The notes: a model not told the origin generated them from the letters alone. Positions 1 to 7,602 are shown, numbered from the stretch's first letter. The stretch: DNA of 33,386 bases from Caulobacteraceae bacterium (GCA_947501315.1 CANMXH010000002.1:1-33386), one strand, 5' to 3'. Program-made: numbers and translations.

Positions 1-26
1 CGCTTCGCTTCGTCGGGGATGACAAG
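1..26. repeat. Right-end fragment of the 200-bp dispersed inverted-repeat element
   Basis: The first 26 bases match 24 of 26 positions at the right end of the structured element at 25498-25697 (matching 25673-25698), including CGCTTCGCTTCG and GGGATGACAAG. The rest of this copy would lie outside the window. It sits just downstream of the minus-strand lipoprotein gene that ends at 53, much as the full copy sits just after the atp operon. Confidence 0.6.
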
Positions 27-52
27 CTCACCTTTTGCGACGACGCCGGGCA

Positions 53-583
53 TCAGCCCCCCGTCGCATTGTGCAGCCCGCGGTCGCGCGGATTCCGTCC
101 GAAGGCCTGTTCGCACACGGCGCGGCCGAACTCTTCGGAGACCATCATCTGGCGGTCGCCCAGCAGGGCGCCGAGCCGGCCCTGGGCGCTGGTCGCGACC
201 GAGACGGGGAAGCGGCCCACGACCCGGTTGTCGTCGGCGGGGTCGACGAACTCCACAGTCCCCGACAGCGTATGGCTGCCCTCGCCGGACAGCAGGGTTT
301 CCAGACGGCCGGCGCGCTCCATTTCGTCGATATGGACGCGGACGTTGATCGGCACCGTGCCCCACATGCAGCGGCGCAGCTCCTCATGGACCTCGGCCGA
401 AAAGGTCAGGGCGAAGTCTTCCTCCGCATCCAGCCAGCCGGTCGACAGGGTGACCGAGCCGGCCTGGGCGGTTTCCTGCAGGCCGATCGGCAGGGCCATG
501 GGCGGGCCGCCCTCGATAACAGGCGCGCAGGCCGCAACGGACAGCAGGGCGGCGGCGACGACGGCGGTGACGGCGGATTTCAT
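53..583 (-). CDS. Small hypothetical lipoprotein
   Basis: This 176-residue protein is not one I recognise. The first 18 residues form a lipoprotein signal: Met-Lys, a hydrophobic alanine-rich run, then SVAAC with Cys19 as the likely lipidated residue, so it is probably anchored in the cell envelope. The mature part is soluble, mixed alpha/beta in appearance, with three further cysteines and no motif I can name. A longer frame with a TTG start at 610 exists, but the ATG at 583 has GGAG about 7 bases upstream and gives a clean signal peptide, so I use it. The gene runs in the same direction as the isoaspartyl peptidase, 98 bases after that gene's stop, and nothing else occupies the gap. Function unknown. 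Confidence 0.7.
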   Translation of the reverse strand: MKSAVTAVVAAALLSVAACAPVIEGGPPMALPIGLQETAQAGSVTLSTGWLDAEEDFALTFSAEVHEELRRCMWGTVPINVRVHIDEMERAGRLETLLSGEGSHTLSGTVEFVDPADDNRVVGRFPVSVATSAQGRLGALLGDRQMMVSEEFGRAVCEQAFGRNPRDRGLHNATGG

Positions 584-681
584 TTCGGGCTCCCCGGGTT
601 TTCGGGTCAAGCTTTAGCGTCGCGCGCGGTGAACGCCGGATGAACTGCCCTCGTCCGGCGATGAATTCGCCGGGACCTGTG

Positions 682-1560
682 TCAGGAACCGAACACCTCG
701 ACCCCGATCCCGCCGTCGGGGGTCAGCCAGGCCCGTTTCATGCCCTGGCTGTTGAAGGGGGCGGTGATATTGCCGTCGCGGTCCAGCGCGATCAGGCCGC
801 CGTCGCCGCCCATGTCGCCGATCTCCTCGATCACGGCCCGCCCCGCTTCGGCCAGGCTCTGGCCCGCCCCGACGCGCCAGCTGACCTGGGCGCAGGCGGC
901 GACGCGGATGAAATACTCACCCTGGCCGGTGCCCGAGACGGCGACCCGGCCGTCGGCCCAGCTGCCGGCACCGGGGATGGGCGTGTCGCCGACGCGGCCC
1001 GGCATCTTGCCGAACACGCCCGCGGTCGAGGTCGCCGCCGCCAGCCGGCCCTCGCGGTCCAGAACGCAACAGCCGACCGTGCCGTGGGCCAGGGTGCCCG
1101 GCGGGTGATTGTCCTCGCCCTGACCGGCCCGGGTGAACCAGGCCGCTTCGTCGGCAATGGGTTCGAGCCCCTGATCGAAAGCGAACAGGGATGCGCCCTC
1201 TCCCGTCAGCATGACGTGGGGGGTCCGATCCATCACGGCGCGGGCGGCCACGACGGGATTGCGGAAGCCCTGCAGGGCTGCGACGGCGCCGGCCTTGCGC
1301 GTCGACCCGTCCATCAGGCTGGCGTCGAGCTCATACGCCCCCGCCAGATTGGGCGAGGCCCCGCGCCCGGCGACATAGAGGCCGGAATCCTCCAGCAGGA
1401 CCGTGGCCTCGACCGCCACGTCCAGCGCCGACACACCGAAATCCAGCCGCGCCTTCATGGCCGCCACGACCTCGCCCATGTGAGCGATCTCGCGGGTGTA
1501 GTCGCGTTCGCGCCGGGCGCCGGCACCGCCGTGGAGGATGAGGGCGGGTCTGCCGGTCAT
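682..1560 (-). CDS. iaaA: Isoaspartyl peptidase / type III L-asparaginase (Ntn hydrolase)
   Basis: The 292-residue product is a plant-type asparaginase of the N-terminal nucleophile hydrolase superfamily. Family members remove N-terminal beta-aspartyl residues from damaged peptides and hydrolyse asparagine. They are made as a precursor that cleaves itself before a threonine, which then becomes the nucleophile. Here that site is Thr161 in the HGTVGC motif. Substrate-pocket residues follow in GRVGDTPIPGAG (189-200) and SGTGQGE (209-215), and the N-terminal LHGGAGA (9-15) is typical. There is no signal peptide, so it should be cytoplasmic. A TTG start five codons upstream is possible, but the ATG at 1560 has a GAGG about 5 bases ahead. 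It is divergent from the oxygenase operon. Which substrate dominates in vivo cannot be read from sequence. Confidence 0.9.
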   Translation of the reverse strand: MTGRPALILHGGAGARRERDYTREIAHMGEVVAAMKARLDFGVSALDVAVEATVLLEDSGLYVAGRGASPNLAGAYELDASLMDGSTRKAGAVAALQGFRNPVVAARAVMDRTPHVMLTGEGASLFAFDQGLEPIADEAAWFTRAGQGEDNHPPGTLAHGTVGCCVLDREGRLAAATSTAGVFGKMPGRVGDTPIPGAGSWADGRVAVSGTGQGEYFIRVAACAQVSWRVGAGQSLAEAGRAVIEEIGDMGGDGGLIALDRDGNITAPFNSQGMKRAWLTPDGGIGVEVFGS

Positions 1561-1628
1561 CAGGGCCTCTTTCAACTCGGGTCGAGGGTCGCTAGCGTCG
1601 CTGGACGACGGCAGCGCTTTCGCCCGTC

Positions 1629-2432
1629 ATGCGCGCCAAGGGACGATCCGTGCAAGCTTCAGGGCCTTTTGCGGCTGCAAATTCCGCCGGGATCGGGATT
1701 GATCCGACGCTGAACCCGTCATCGATGGCCGCGTCGTTCAAACGGTTCGGTCGCATCCACATCCCGGGCTTCCTCCAGCCGGCTTCGGCCGAAAGGCTGC
1801 ACCGGAGCCTTGCGGCAGAACGGCTCTGGATGTGCTCCACCCTGGGCGGGGGCCAGACGATCGACATTCCGGTGGAACAGCTGGAGGCCTTTGCGCCGGA
1901 TCAGGCGACCCGGTTCCTGACCCTCGCCCATGCCGAGGCGCGGGACGGTTTCCACTACATGTTCGACAGCCTGCGAATCAGCGATCTGTTCGAGAAGGGG
2001 GAGCCGCTGGATGCGACCTATGCCGCCGCCTATGCCTTTCTCAACAGTGCAGTATTCCTCGATTTTGTGCGTGCGTTGACGGGCGATAGCCGGCCTAACC
2101 ACGTCGACGCCCAGGCCACCCGATATGAGCGCGGCCACTATCTCACCCAGCATGATGACAAGAAGCCGTCGTCGGGCCGGCTGTATGCCTATGTGCTGAA
2201 CCTGACGCCCCATTGGCGGACGGACTGGGGCGGGCTGCTCAATTTCATCGACGCCGACGGCCATGTGGCCGAGGCCTACAGCCCGGCCTGGAACGCCCTG
2301 AACCTGTTCCGTGTGCCCCAGCCCCACGCCGTGTCCTGCGTGGCTCCCTTCGCCGGCGCGCCGCGCCTGTCCATCACCGGCTGGGTGCGCCAGATTGAGC
2401 CCGGCCTCCCCCCCTCACGAAAGACGTCCTGA
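1629..2432 (+). CDS. 2-oxoglutarate/Fe(II)-dependent oxygenase, Tpa1/prolyl-hydroxylase-like (first paralog)
   Basis: This is a double-stranded beta-helix dioxygenase resembling the Tpa1/Ofd1-type prolyl hydroxylases (COG3751). These use O2, Fe(II) and 2-oxoglutarate, and several hydroxylate proline in ribosomal or translation proteins. The iron ligands are visible as QHDD (His175, Asp177) and PQPHAV (His233), with Arg246 in RLSITGW as the probable 2-oxoglutarate contact. The stop overlaps the next ATG by one base (TGATG), so translation is probably coupled. The start is uncertain. The ATG at 1629 has no clear ribosome-binding site, while an in-frame GTG at 1650 has AAGGGA about 6 bases ahead, and alignment with the paralog at 3430 suggests the conserved part begins near residue 22. 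The substrate is unknown. Confidence 0.85.
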   Translation: MRAKGRSVQASGPFAAANSAGIGIDPTLNPSSMAASFKRFGRIHIPGFLQPASAERLHRSLAAERLWMCSTLGGGQTIDIPVEQLEAFAPDQATRFLTLAHAEARDGFHYMFDSLRISDLFEKGEPLDATYAAAYAFLNSAVFLDFVRALTGDSRPNHVDAQATRYERGHYLTQHDDKKPSSGRLYAYVLNLTPHWRTDWGGLLNFIDADGHVAEAYSPAWNALNLFRVPQPHAVSCVAPFAGAPRLSITGWVRQIEPGLPPSRKTS

Positions 2433-3433
2433 TGCGCGCAGTCCTGTCCAAGGTCCCCGGCGGCCCCGAAACCCTCGTCGTCGAGGATGTGCTGGATCCC
2501 CGGCCGATGAAGGGCGAGGTGGTGATCGATGTCCGGGCCATCGGGGTCAATTTCCCCGACACCCTGATCATCGAGGACAAATACCAGTTCAAGCCGACCC
2601 GGCCCTTCTCGCCCGGTGGCGAGGTCGCGGGTGTGGTCGAGGCGATCGGCGAGGGTGTGACCCATGTCCGCAAGGGCGACCGGGTCATCGCCGTGCCCGG
2701 CTGGGGCGGCATGGTCGAGCGCCTGGCCGTGCCCGCCGCTTCGGTGATGAAAATTCCCGATGCGATGGATTTCAACACGGCCGCCGCGCTGGTGATGACC
2801 TACGGCACCTCCTGGTACGCCCTTAAGGACCGGGCGCAGCTGAAGCCGGGTGAGAGCCTGCTGGTGCTGGGTGCTGCGGGCGGCGTCGGCATTGCCGCGG
2901 TCGAGCTCGGCAAGGCCATGGGGGCCCATGTGATCGCCGCCGCCTCGACCCATGAAAAGGTCCAGTTCGCCCTGGAGGCGGGGGCCGACAACGGCCTGAT
3001 CTATCCCTCGGGCAAGATGGACAAGGCCGCGCAGAAGGAACTGTCGGGCGAGCTGAAACTGGCCTCGGGCCGCGACGGGCCGGATGTGGTCTATGATGCG
3101 GTCGGCGGCGACTATTGCGAGCCGGCCCTGCGCGCCATGGACTGGAACGGCCGCTATCTGGTGGTTGGATTCCCGGCGGGTATTCCGTCCCTGCCGCTGA
3201 ACCTGACCCTGCTGAAGTCGGTGTCGGTGATCGGGGTTTTCTGGGGCGCCGCCGTCATGCGCGACCCGGCCGCCCACGCCGCCAACATGGCGGACCTTCT
3301 GCGCTTTTGGGAGGAAGGCAAGATCCGCCCCCGCGTCAGCCGCACCTTCCCGCTGGAACGCGCCCATGAGGCCATCAAGGCCCTGGGCGACCGGTCGGTA
3401 ATGGGCAAGGTCGTGGTCACGGTCGATTCATGA
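2432..3433 (+). CDS. NADPH:quinone oxidoreductase-like medium-chain dehydrogenase
   Basis: A 333-residue zinc-independent medium-chain dehydrogenase/reductase of the quinone oxidoreductase family. The N-terminal GroES-like domain includes GVNFPDTLII (38-47) and a PGGEVAGVV stretch (61-69). The Rossmann half has the dinucleotide motif LGAAGGVG (146-153) and KGDRV (81-85). The cysteine and histidine ligands of zinc alcohol dehydrogenases are absent, so a reductase acting on quinones, enones or acyl-CoA substrates is more likely than alcohol oxidation. It is locked between two oxygenase genes by a 1-base overlap upstream and a 4-base ATGA overlap downstream, so all three are probably made from one transcript. 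The real substrate is not evident. Confidence 0.88.
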   Translation: MRAVLSKVPGGPETLVVEDVLDPRPMKGEVVIDVRAIGVNFPDTLIIEDKYQFKPTRPFSPGGEVAGVVEAIGEGVTHVRKGDRVIAVPGWGGMVERLAVPAASVMKIPDAMDFNTAAALVMTYGTSWYALKDRAQLKPGESLLVLGAAGGVGIAAVELGKAMGAHVIAAASTHEKVQFALEAGADNGLIYPSGKMDKAAQKELSGELKLASGRDGPDVVYDAVGGDYCEPALRAMDWNGRYLVVGFPAGIPSLPLNLTLLKSVSVIGVFWGAAVMRDPAAHAANMADLLRFWEEGKIRPRVSRTFPLERAHEAIKALGDRSVMGKVVVTVDS

Positions 3434-4167
3434 CCCTGCGCCTGTCGCCCGCGCTGGACGTCGCTGCGCTGCGCCAGTCGTTCGGAACCCGGCGGCGGCT
3501 GCATGTTCCCGGCGTGCTCGCGCCCGACAGCGCTGACAGCATCGCCGCCGCCCTCGAGGCCTTTGACGGCTGGAAGGTCAGTGTCTCGGCCGGGGGCGAG
3601 TTCTTCGAACTGCCGCTGAAGGGGCGGGTCGCCGCCGAGCCCGCCAAACAGGGCTGGATCGACGCGGCCCGCGTCGACGGGGCCGAGCCGCGCATGCAGT
3701 ACATCTTCGACACTCGCCGGCTGGATCCGGAGCCGGAGGAAGCACAGCAAGACGCGGTCAGCGCTGTGCCGGATTTTCTCAACGGGCCGGACTTCCTCGC
3801 CTTCGTGCGGGGTGTGACCGGTGACGACCGGATCGATTTCGTCGACGCCCAGGCCACCCGCTACCGACCCGGCCAGGTCCTGACCAGCCATGACGATGCC
3901 GCCGAGGGCAAGAACCGGCTCTATGCCTATGTGCTGAACCTGACCCGTGACTGGCGCTCAGACTGGGGCGGGGTTCTGGCCTTCGAGGGGGCGGACGGCC
4001 ACATCGAGGCGGGGTTCGTTCCGGCCTTCAATGCGCTCAATCTGTTCGCTGTGCCCATGCGCCATGCCGTGACCCAGGTCGCCAGTTTTGCGTCCCGGGA
4101 CCGGTTGTCGATCACAGGCTGGCTGCGCTCGCACGAGCCGGTTCAGACCGTTCTTCGCTTGAGTTGA
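3430..4167 (+). CDS. 2-oxoglutarate/Fe(II)-dependent oxygenase, Tpa1/prolyl-hydroxylase-like (second paralog)
   Basis: A 245-residue paralog of the protein at 1629-2432. The shared core includes VDAQATRY, a run of LYAYVLNLT, WGG, NALNLF.VP and RLSITGW. Iron ligands are His154 and Asp156 (SHDD) and His212 (RHAV), and Arg225 is the probable 2-oxoglutarate ligand. All catalytic residues are present, so neither paralog looks dead. The region before the HxD motif differs most between the two, which may mean different substrates. Translation starts inside the stop of the reductase gene (ATGA, 4-base overlap). A palindromic repeat begins 31 bases after its stop and may end the operon transcript. Confidence 0.87.
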   Translation: MTLRLSPALDVAALRQSFGTRRRLHVPGVLAPDSADSIAAALEAFDGWKVSVSAGGEFFELPLKGRVAAEPAKQGWIDAARVDGAEPRMQYIFDTRRLDPEPEEAQQDAVSAVPDFLNGPDFLAFVRGVTGDDRIDFVDAQATRYRPGQVLTSHDDAAEGKNRLYAYVLNLTRDWRSDWGGVLAFEGADGHIEAGFVPAFNALNLFAVPMRHAVTQVASFASRDRLSITGWLRSHEPVQTVLRLS

Positions 4168-4198
4168 CGCACCGTCCGGGGCCTTGCCCGGCGATGGC

Positions 4199-4464
4199 GG
4201 GTTCATCACTAAGGACACAAAGAAGGCCACAAAGGACACAACGGGTCCTGTGCGGTCCTCCGGACCAGCCCTGCCGGTGCGCGGAATCAATGCGGCGTAA
4301 GCCGCGATCTCAAGTCAGCCCTTGCAGGCATCGACCTCGACACGGACCGGCCCTCTTCGTGTCCTTTGTGGCCTTCTTTGTGTCCTTTGTGATGAACCTT
4401 CCGGCTGCCGCGCCTCACCTGAAGGATCGGCAGCAGATTCACCTCAGCCGACGATCATTCTAGA
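4199..4464. repeat. Palindromic intergenic element, TTCATCAC/GGACAC family, copy 1
   Basis: The left arm (about 4199-4243) and right arm (about 4352-4398) are near-perfect inverted repeats of about 45 bases. Each reads from its outer end as GGTTCATCAC followed by GGACACAAAGAAGGCCACAA and GGACAC. The 100-base centre also resembles the centre of copy 2 at 6005-6263. After the right arm, a shared tail AGCCGACGA..TTCTAGA runs into the DUF1232 stop codon. No protein is credible here: the frame across it is read-through of the repeat. Confidence 0.85.
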
Positions 4465-4858
4465 CGTCCCGCAGCCGTTCCAGCGCTGCATCGGCCAGGT
4501 CCTTGTGCCGGCGTTTGATATTGGCCCCCAGGGTGGCGATCAGGGCCGTGATCACCGCCGCATCGTCGGTGAAACCGATGCCGGCGAAAATGTCCGGAAT
4601 GGCGTCGACGGGCAGGACGAAATAGGCCAGCGCCCCGAGCATGACCCCCTTGGCCGCCGTCGGAGTCTCCGGGTCGCGGGCGGCATACCAGACGCTGACT
4701 ATCTGCCGGGCGAAGGGGATGCGGGCCGCGGTGCGCCGGATCTTGGGCCAGAACCCTCTCTGGACCCGGACCTCATTGACCTGCTGGATGGACGGCACGA
4801 GCGCCCGGGACGGGTCGAGGGCCTCGTCGGGGGTGATCGGTTTGGAATTCGTGGTCAT
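4460..4858 (-). CDS. YkvA family (DUF1232) protein
   Basis: A 132-residue protein with the DUF1232 core: a hydrophobic segment that includes the signature LPVDAIPD (about 80-87), then a second hydrophobic stretch and a basic C-terminal tail. The family is widespread and probably membrane-associated, but its role is not established. The gene could start at 4900 instead, but that would leave only 15 bases to the divergent dehydrogenase start. The ATG at 4858 leaves 57 bases for two promoters and keeps the conserved domain whole. The TAG stop lies within the conserved tail of the palindromic repeat, so repeat and gene end share bases. Confidence 0.78.
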   Translation of the reverse strand: MTTNSKPITPDEALDPSRALVPSIQQVNEVRVQRGFWPKIRRTAARIPFARQIVSVWYAARDPETPTAAKGVMLGALAYFVLPVDAIPDIFAGIGFTDDAAVITALIATLGANIKRRHKDLADAALERLRDV

Positions 4859-4915
4859 GGCGGCTAAAGCCCCGCAACTGATCTCTGGTTCAACATCCAT
4901 ATAGGGGCTTCGGCC

Positions 4916-5698
4916 ATGAAACTCGACGGGTCGATTGCGGCAGTGGTGACAGGCGGAGCCTCAGGCCTCGGCGAGGGCACGGCGCGGGCCATCGCGGCCA
5001 CGGGGGCGAAGGTCGCCCTGTTCGACATGAACGCCGAACGCGGCGAGGCGATTGCGGCCGAGATCGGCGGCGTCTTCTGCCACGTCGACGTCACCGACGA
5101 TGCCAGCGTCGCAGCCGGCTTCGAGCAGGCCCGCGCCGCCCACGGCCAGGAGCGTCTGACGGTCAACTGCGCCGGCATCGCCACCGGCCAGAAGACGGTC
5201 AGCCGCAAGAAGGACACCGGCGAGATCCGGGCCCATGACATGGCCGGTTTTGAGCGCACCGTGCGGGTCAATCTGTTCGGTACCTTCCGCGTGCTCAGCC
5301 AGTCGGCGGCCGGCATGGTGACGCTGGAGCCCATGGCCGACGGCGAGCGCGGCCTGATCGTCAACACCGCCTCGGTGGCGGCCCAGGACGGCCAGATCGG
5401 CCAGGCGGCCTATTCGGCCTCCAAGGGAGGGGTTTATGCCATGACCTTGCCGGTGGCCCGCGACCTCGCCCAGGAAGGCATCCGTTGCAACACCATCCTG
5501 CCCGGCATCATGTGGACGCCGATGATGGCCGGCATGGACCAGAAGATCCAGGACGCCCTCGCCGCCGCGATTCCGTTCCCGAGCCGGCTCGGCACGCCTG
5601 CCGACTATGCCTCGCTTGTGCTGGAGCTGGCCCGCAACGTCTACATCAACGGCGAGTGCATCCGGTTGGACGGCGCGATCCGCATGGCGCCGCGCTGA
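4916..5698 (+). CDS. Short-chain dehydrogenase, 3-hydroxyacyl-CoA dehydrogenase type II-like
   Basis: A 260-residue classical short-chain dehydrogenase. The cofactor motif TGGASGLG is at 12-19, the acidic Asp37 after strand 2 favours NAD over NADP, NCAG is at 84-87 and the catalytic set is Ser153, Tyr166 and Lys170 (YSASK). The overall pattern, with an insert around EIRAHDMAGFERTVRVNLFG split across 103-122 and PFPSRLGTPADYA near the end, resembles 17-beta-HSD10-type 3-hydroxyacyl-CoA dehydrogenases that oxidise 3-hydroxyacyl-CoA in fatty-acid or branched amino-acid breakdown. It stands alone, divergent from the DUF1232 gene, so no neighbour confirms the pathway. A 43-bp repeat copy begins 11 bases after its stop. 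Confidence 0.85.
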   Translation: MKLDGSIAAVVTGGASGLGEGTARAIAATGAKVALFDMNAERGEAIAAEIGGVFCHVDVTDDASVAAGFEQARAAHGQERLTVNCAGIATGQKTVSRKKDTGEIRAHDMAGFERTVRVNLFGTFRVLSQSAAGMVTLEPMADGERGLIVNTASVAAQDGQIGQAAYSASKGGVYAMTLPVARDLAQEGIRCNTILPGIMWTPMMAGMDQKIQDALAAAIPFPSRLGTPADYASLVLELARNVYINGECIRLDGAIRMAPR

Positions 5699-5708
5699 CG
5701 CGCAGGCA

Positions 5709-5750
5709 GGGCGCTACGCCCGGCTCGCGGAGCCTCGCTGCTTGAGCGCG
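5709..5750. repeat. 43-bp dispersed repeat, diverged copy
   Basis: GGGCGCTA at one end and CTCGCTGCTTGAGCGCG at the other match the copies at 5936, 18490 and 33285. The middle is diverged and one base shorter. It starts 11 bases after the dehydrogenase stop and lies upstream of the tRNA promoter. Confidence 0.6.
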
Positions 5751-5768
5751 GAATTCTGGCTTGGGGGC

Positions 5769-5797
5769 TTGCGAGGGGGCGGGCCGCTCGCTATACG
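5769..5797 (+). promoter_or_regulatory. Candidate promoter of tRNA-Gly
   Basis: A GCTATACG box at 5790-5797 closely fits the Caulobacter housekeeping -10 consensus (GCTANAWC). TTGCGA at 5769-5774 is a weak -35 at acceptable spacing. The predicted start is about 10 bases before the tRNA 5' end. Confidence 0.42.
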
Positions 5798-5815
5798 CCC
5801 GCCTCCGACTGAAGT

Positions 5816-5890
5816 GCGGGCGTAGCTCAGTGGTAGAGCACAACCTTGCCAAGGTTGGGGTCGAGAGTTCGAATCTCTTCGCCCGCTCCA
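5816..5890 (+). tRNA. tRNA-Gly, anticodon GCC
   Basis: A complete 75-base cloverleaf. The acceptor arms GCGGGCG and CGCCCGC pair fully. The D arm is GCTC/GAGC, the anticodon stem CAACC/GGTTG encloses TTGCCAA with GCC at 5848-5850, and the T arm is GAGAG/CTCTT around TTCGAAT (one G-T pair). The discriminator base is T and CCA is encoded at 5888-5890. An intrinsic terminator follows directly. Confidence 0.97.
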
Positions 5891-5901
5891 GTTGGAACCT
5901 G

Positions 5902-5928
5902 AAAAGCCCGGCTTCGGCCGGGCTTTTT
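5902..5928 (+). terminator. Intrinsic terminator after tRNA-Gly
   Basis: AGCCCGGC, a TTCG loop and GCCGGGCT form a perfect 8-bp stem, preceded by A residues and followed by a T run at 5924-5928. It begins 12 bases after the tRNA CCA end. Confidence 0.9.
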
Positions 5929-5935
5929 GCATTTT

Positions 5936-5978
5936 GGGCGCTAACGCCGACGACGCGGTCGCCCGCTGCTTGAGCGCG
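5936..5978. repeat. 43-bp dispersed repeat copy
   Basis: GGGCGCTAACGC followed by GACGCGGTCGC and GCTGCTTGAGCGCG matches the copies at 18490-18532 and 33285-33327 with only a few changes. It lies just past the tRNA terminator and 26 bases before the second TTCATCAC palindrome. Confidence 0.82.
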
Positions 5979-6004
5979 ATGACCTCATGGGCGTCCAGTG
6001 GGAA

Positions 6005-6263
6005 GGGTTCATCACAGCGGGCACAACGGGCCACAGCGGACACGAGGGGATGGAGACGGTGGCACCATCGCCAATCGCTTCCTTCAGGCTCGATGTTTCG
6101 TCAAGGCGAGGATCGGCGGCAAAGCCGCCCCTGTCTCGTTTCGATGCCGGGAAGGATCGACACCCGCGCCAACCGCCCGGTCCCGTCGTGTCCGTTGTGA
6201 CCGCGTTGTGCTCGCCGTGATGAACCTCTCGACCCGCGCCAACTGAGCCGACGAACGTTCTAG
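6005..6263. repeat. Palindromic intergenic element, TTCATCAC/GGACAC family, copy 2
   Basis: The inverted arms lie at about 6005-6049 and 6183-6227. Each begins GGTTCATCAC at its outer end and contains a GGACACGA block inside, as in the copy at 4199. This copy is more diverged (GCGGGCACAACG in place of AAGGACACAAAG). The arms enclose a centre of about 130 bases, and the same tail AGCCGACGA..GTTCTAGA runs into the stop codon of the neighbouring minus-strand gene. Confidence 0.82.
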
Positions 6264-7351
6264 AGACCCAGGGCGGTGCGGATGTCGCGCCAGTCGATGT
6301 ATTTGAAATTCTGGGTGCCGACGTCGTTGATGTCGTCCTGCACCACGACCAGTCCTTCCGGGAAGGCGTCGCCCACGGGGCCGCCCAGGGCGGCCAGGCC
6401 GTCGGTACCGGTGACACGGTCGACCGCGCCGTCCCGGACCACGAAACGCCCCGCATAGACGGGCGCGGCACCGTCGATACGCCAGACGGGGAAGGTCGAG
6501 TCGCCCTGGCTGGAACCGATCAGATAGCGGGCCGCGCCGTCCTCGATGACCGTCAGTCCCTCGGCGTCCGCGACCAGCACGCCCGGCGCGATCGGCTGGA
6601 TCAGGGTGCGCGCCGCGCCGGTCGACGGGTCGAGGCCATAACGCCACAGGCCGACGTTCTCCTCGGTGATATAGAGGGTATTGGTCGCTTCATCGGCGGC
6701 GCAGCCTTCCGAAATCGTGCCGACGTCGAAGCGGCGCACCTCGCGGGCAACAGGCGTGCCTGCGACGTCTGCGGTCAGGACGAACTGCCGCACCTCGCCC
6801 TCGTGACCGACCAGCACAGCATGGATCTCGGTGCCGCGCCGGGCGAAGCAGAAGCCGTAGGGTTCGACGACGTCGGTCGTGATGGCACCCCAGGGACGCA
6901 CGCCGCTGTCCGCAGCTGGATCGAACAGATACAGGGCCACGCCCGTCTTGCCCGGGGTCCTATCACTGGCCCCCAGCACCACCTGCGGCCGGCCGCCCAC
7001 GGTCAGGCCTTCGGTCAGATCGACATTGTTCAGCAGGCCTTCCGGCAGGAACTGGAGGACAGCGCCATCGAGGCCGTAGATGTAAAGGCCGGCCTTCTTG
7101 TCAGTGCCCGCAACGAAGCCGCGCGTCGCGACCCCGCCGATCATGATCGGGGCGGAGCCGGCCCAGATGGCAGGATCATCGGCGGCGTCCTGTCCGGCCG
7201 TCCCGACCGACGGTGTTTCGAGCCGGGCCGTGACATCGGTGCCTGCGCCGATGAACCCTTCGCCCTCGCCCTGGTAGTCGACCTCCCGGGTCGCACAGGC
7301 GGTCAGGAGAGCGGCCGACGCCACAAGCGTGGTCAGGGTGCGGACGAACAT
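6260..7351 (-). CDS. Beta-propeller phytase (3-phytase) lipoprotein
   Basis: A 363-residue protein of the beta-propeller phytase family, which releases phosphate from phytate in a calcium-dependent way. A lipoprotein signal with LLTAC puts the lipidated residue at Cys19, so it is probably envelope-anchored. Family landmarks include DDPAIW near the N-terminus, GTDKKAGLYIYGLDG, a SEGCAADE...LYITEENVGLWRY stretch split over two blades, DAEGLTV, and FPEGLVVVQDD...FKYIDW near the end. A GTG upstream at 7393 would spoil the signal peptide, so the ATG at 7351 is used. It is divergent from a TonB-dependent receptor, a pairing known for such phytases in Caulobacter- and Xanthomonas-type genomes. Its TAG stop merges with the tail of a palindromic repeat. 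Confidence 0.92.
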   Translation of the reverse strand: MFVRTLTTLVASAALLTACATREVDYQGEGEGFIGAGTDVTARLETPSVGTAGQDAADDPAIWAGSAPIMIGGVATRGFVAGTDKKAGLYIYGLDGAVLQFLPEGLLNNVDLTEGLTVGGRPQVVLGASDRTPGKTGVALYLFDPAADSGVRPWGAITTDVVEPYGFCFARRGTEIHAVLVGHEGEVRQFVLTADVAGTPVAREVRRFDVGTISEGCAADEATNTLYITEENVGLWRYGLDPSTGAARTLIQPIAPGVLVADAEGLTVIEDGAARYLIGSSQGDSTFPVWRIDGAAPVYAGRFVVRDGAVDRVTGTDGLAALGGPVGDAFPEGLVVVQDDINDVGTQNFKYIDWRDIRTALGL

Positions 7352-7423
7352 GGGGTGCGCCTGTGAGCGATTGTGCAAGTCGCGCCAGAACACGGGGCTT
7401 CGGGAGCGTCAACGCAAGCGTCG

Positions 7424-7441
7424 ATGACGTGACCGCGACAA
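7424..7441 (-). promoter_or_regulatory. Weak candidate Pho box
   Basis: Read on the minus strand, TTGTCGC-GGTC-ACGTCAT gives two heptamers four bases apart, each sharing five of seven bases with the PhoB half-site CTGTCAT. It lies 73 bases upstream of the phytase ATG and could serve both divergent genes. Matches at this level occur by chance, so this is a hypothesis that fits the phosphate context. Confidence 0.25.
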
Positions 7442-7602
7442 AATGGTGAATGACCTTCAGGCTTCGGATTAATCGTCACTTTCGCGTTCAAAAAACGCCA
7501 AGCCTGCTTCGTCAAACCGTCGCGACCGCGTCGCCCCTTCACCCTAGCTGGACCGCCAGAACCGGCGACCGTGGGGGCGTCCGGGCCATCGGGATGCTCG
7601 TT

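Noticed and set aside
4164..4463. A 99-codon plus-strand frame after the second oxygenase
   Set aside because: It lies almost entirely within the palindromic repeat and has no protein-like features.
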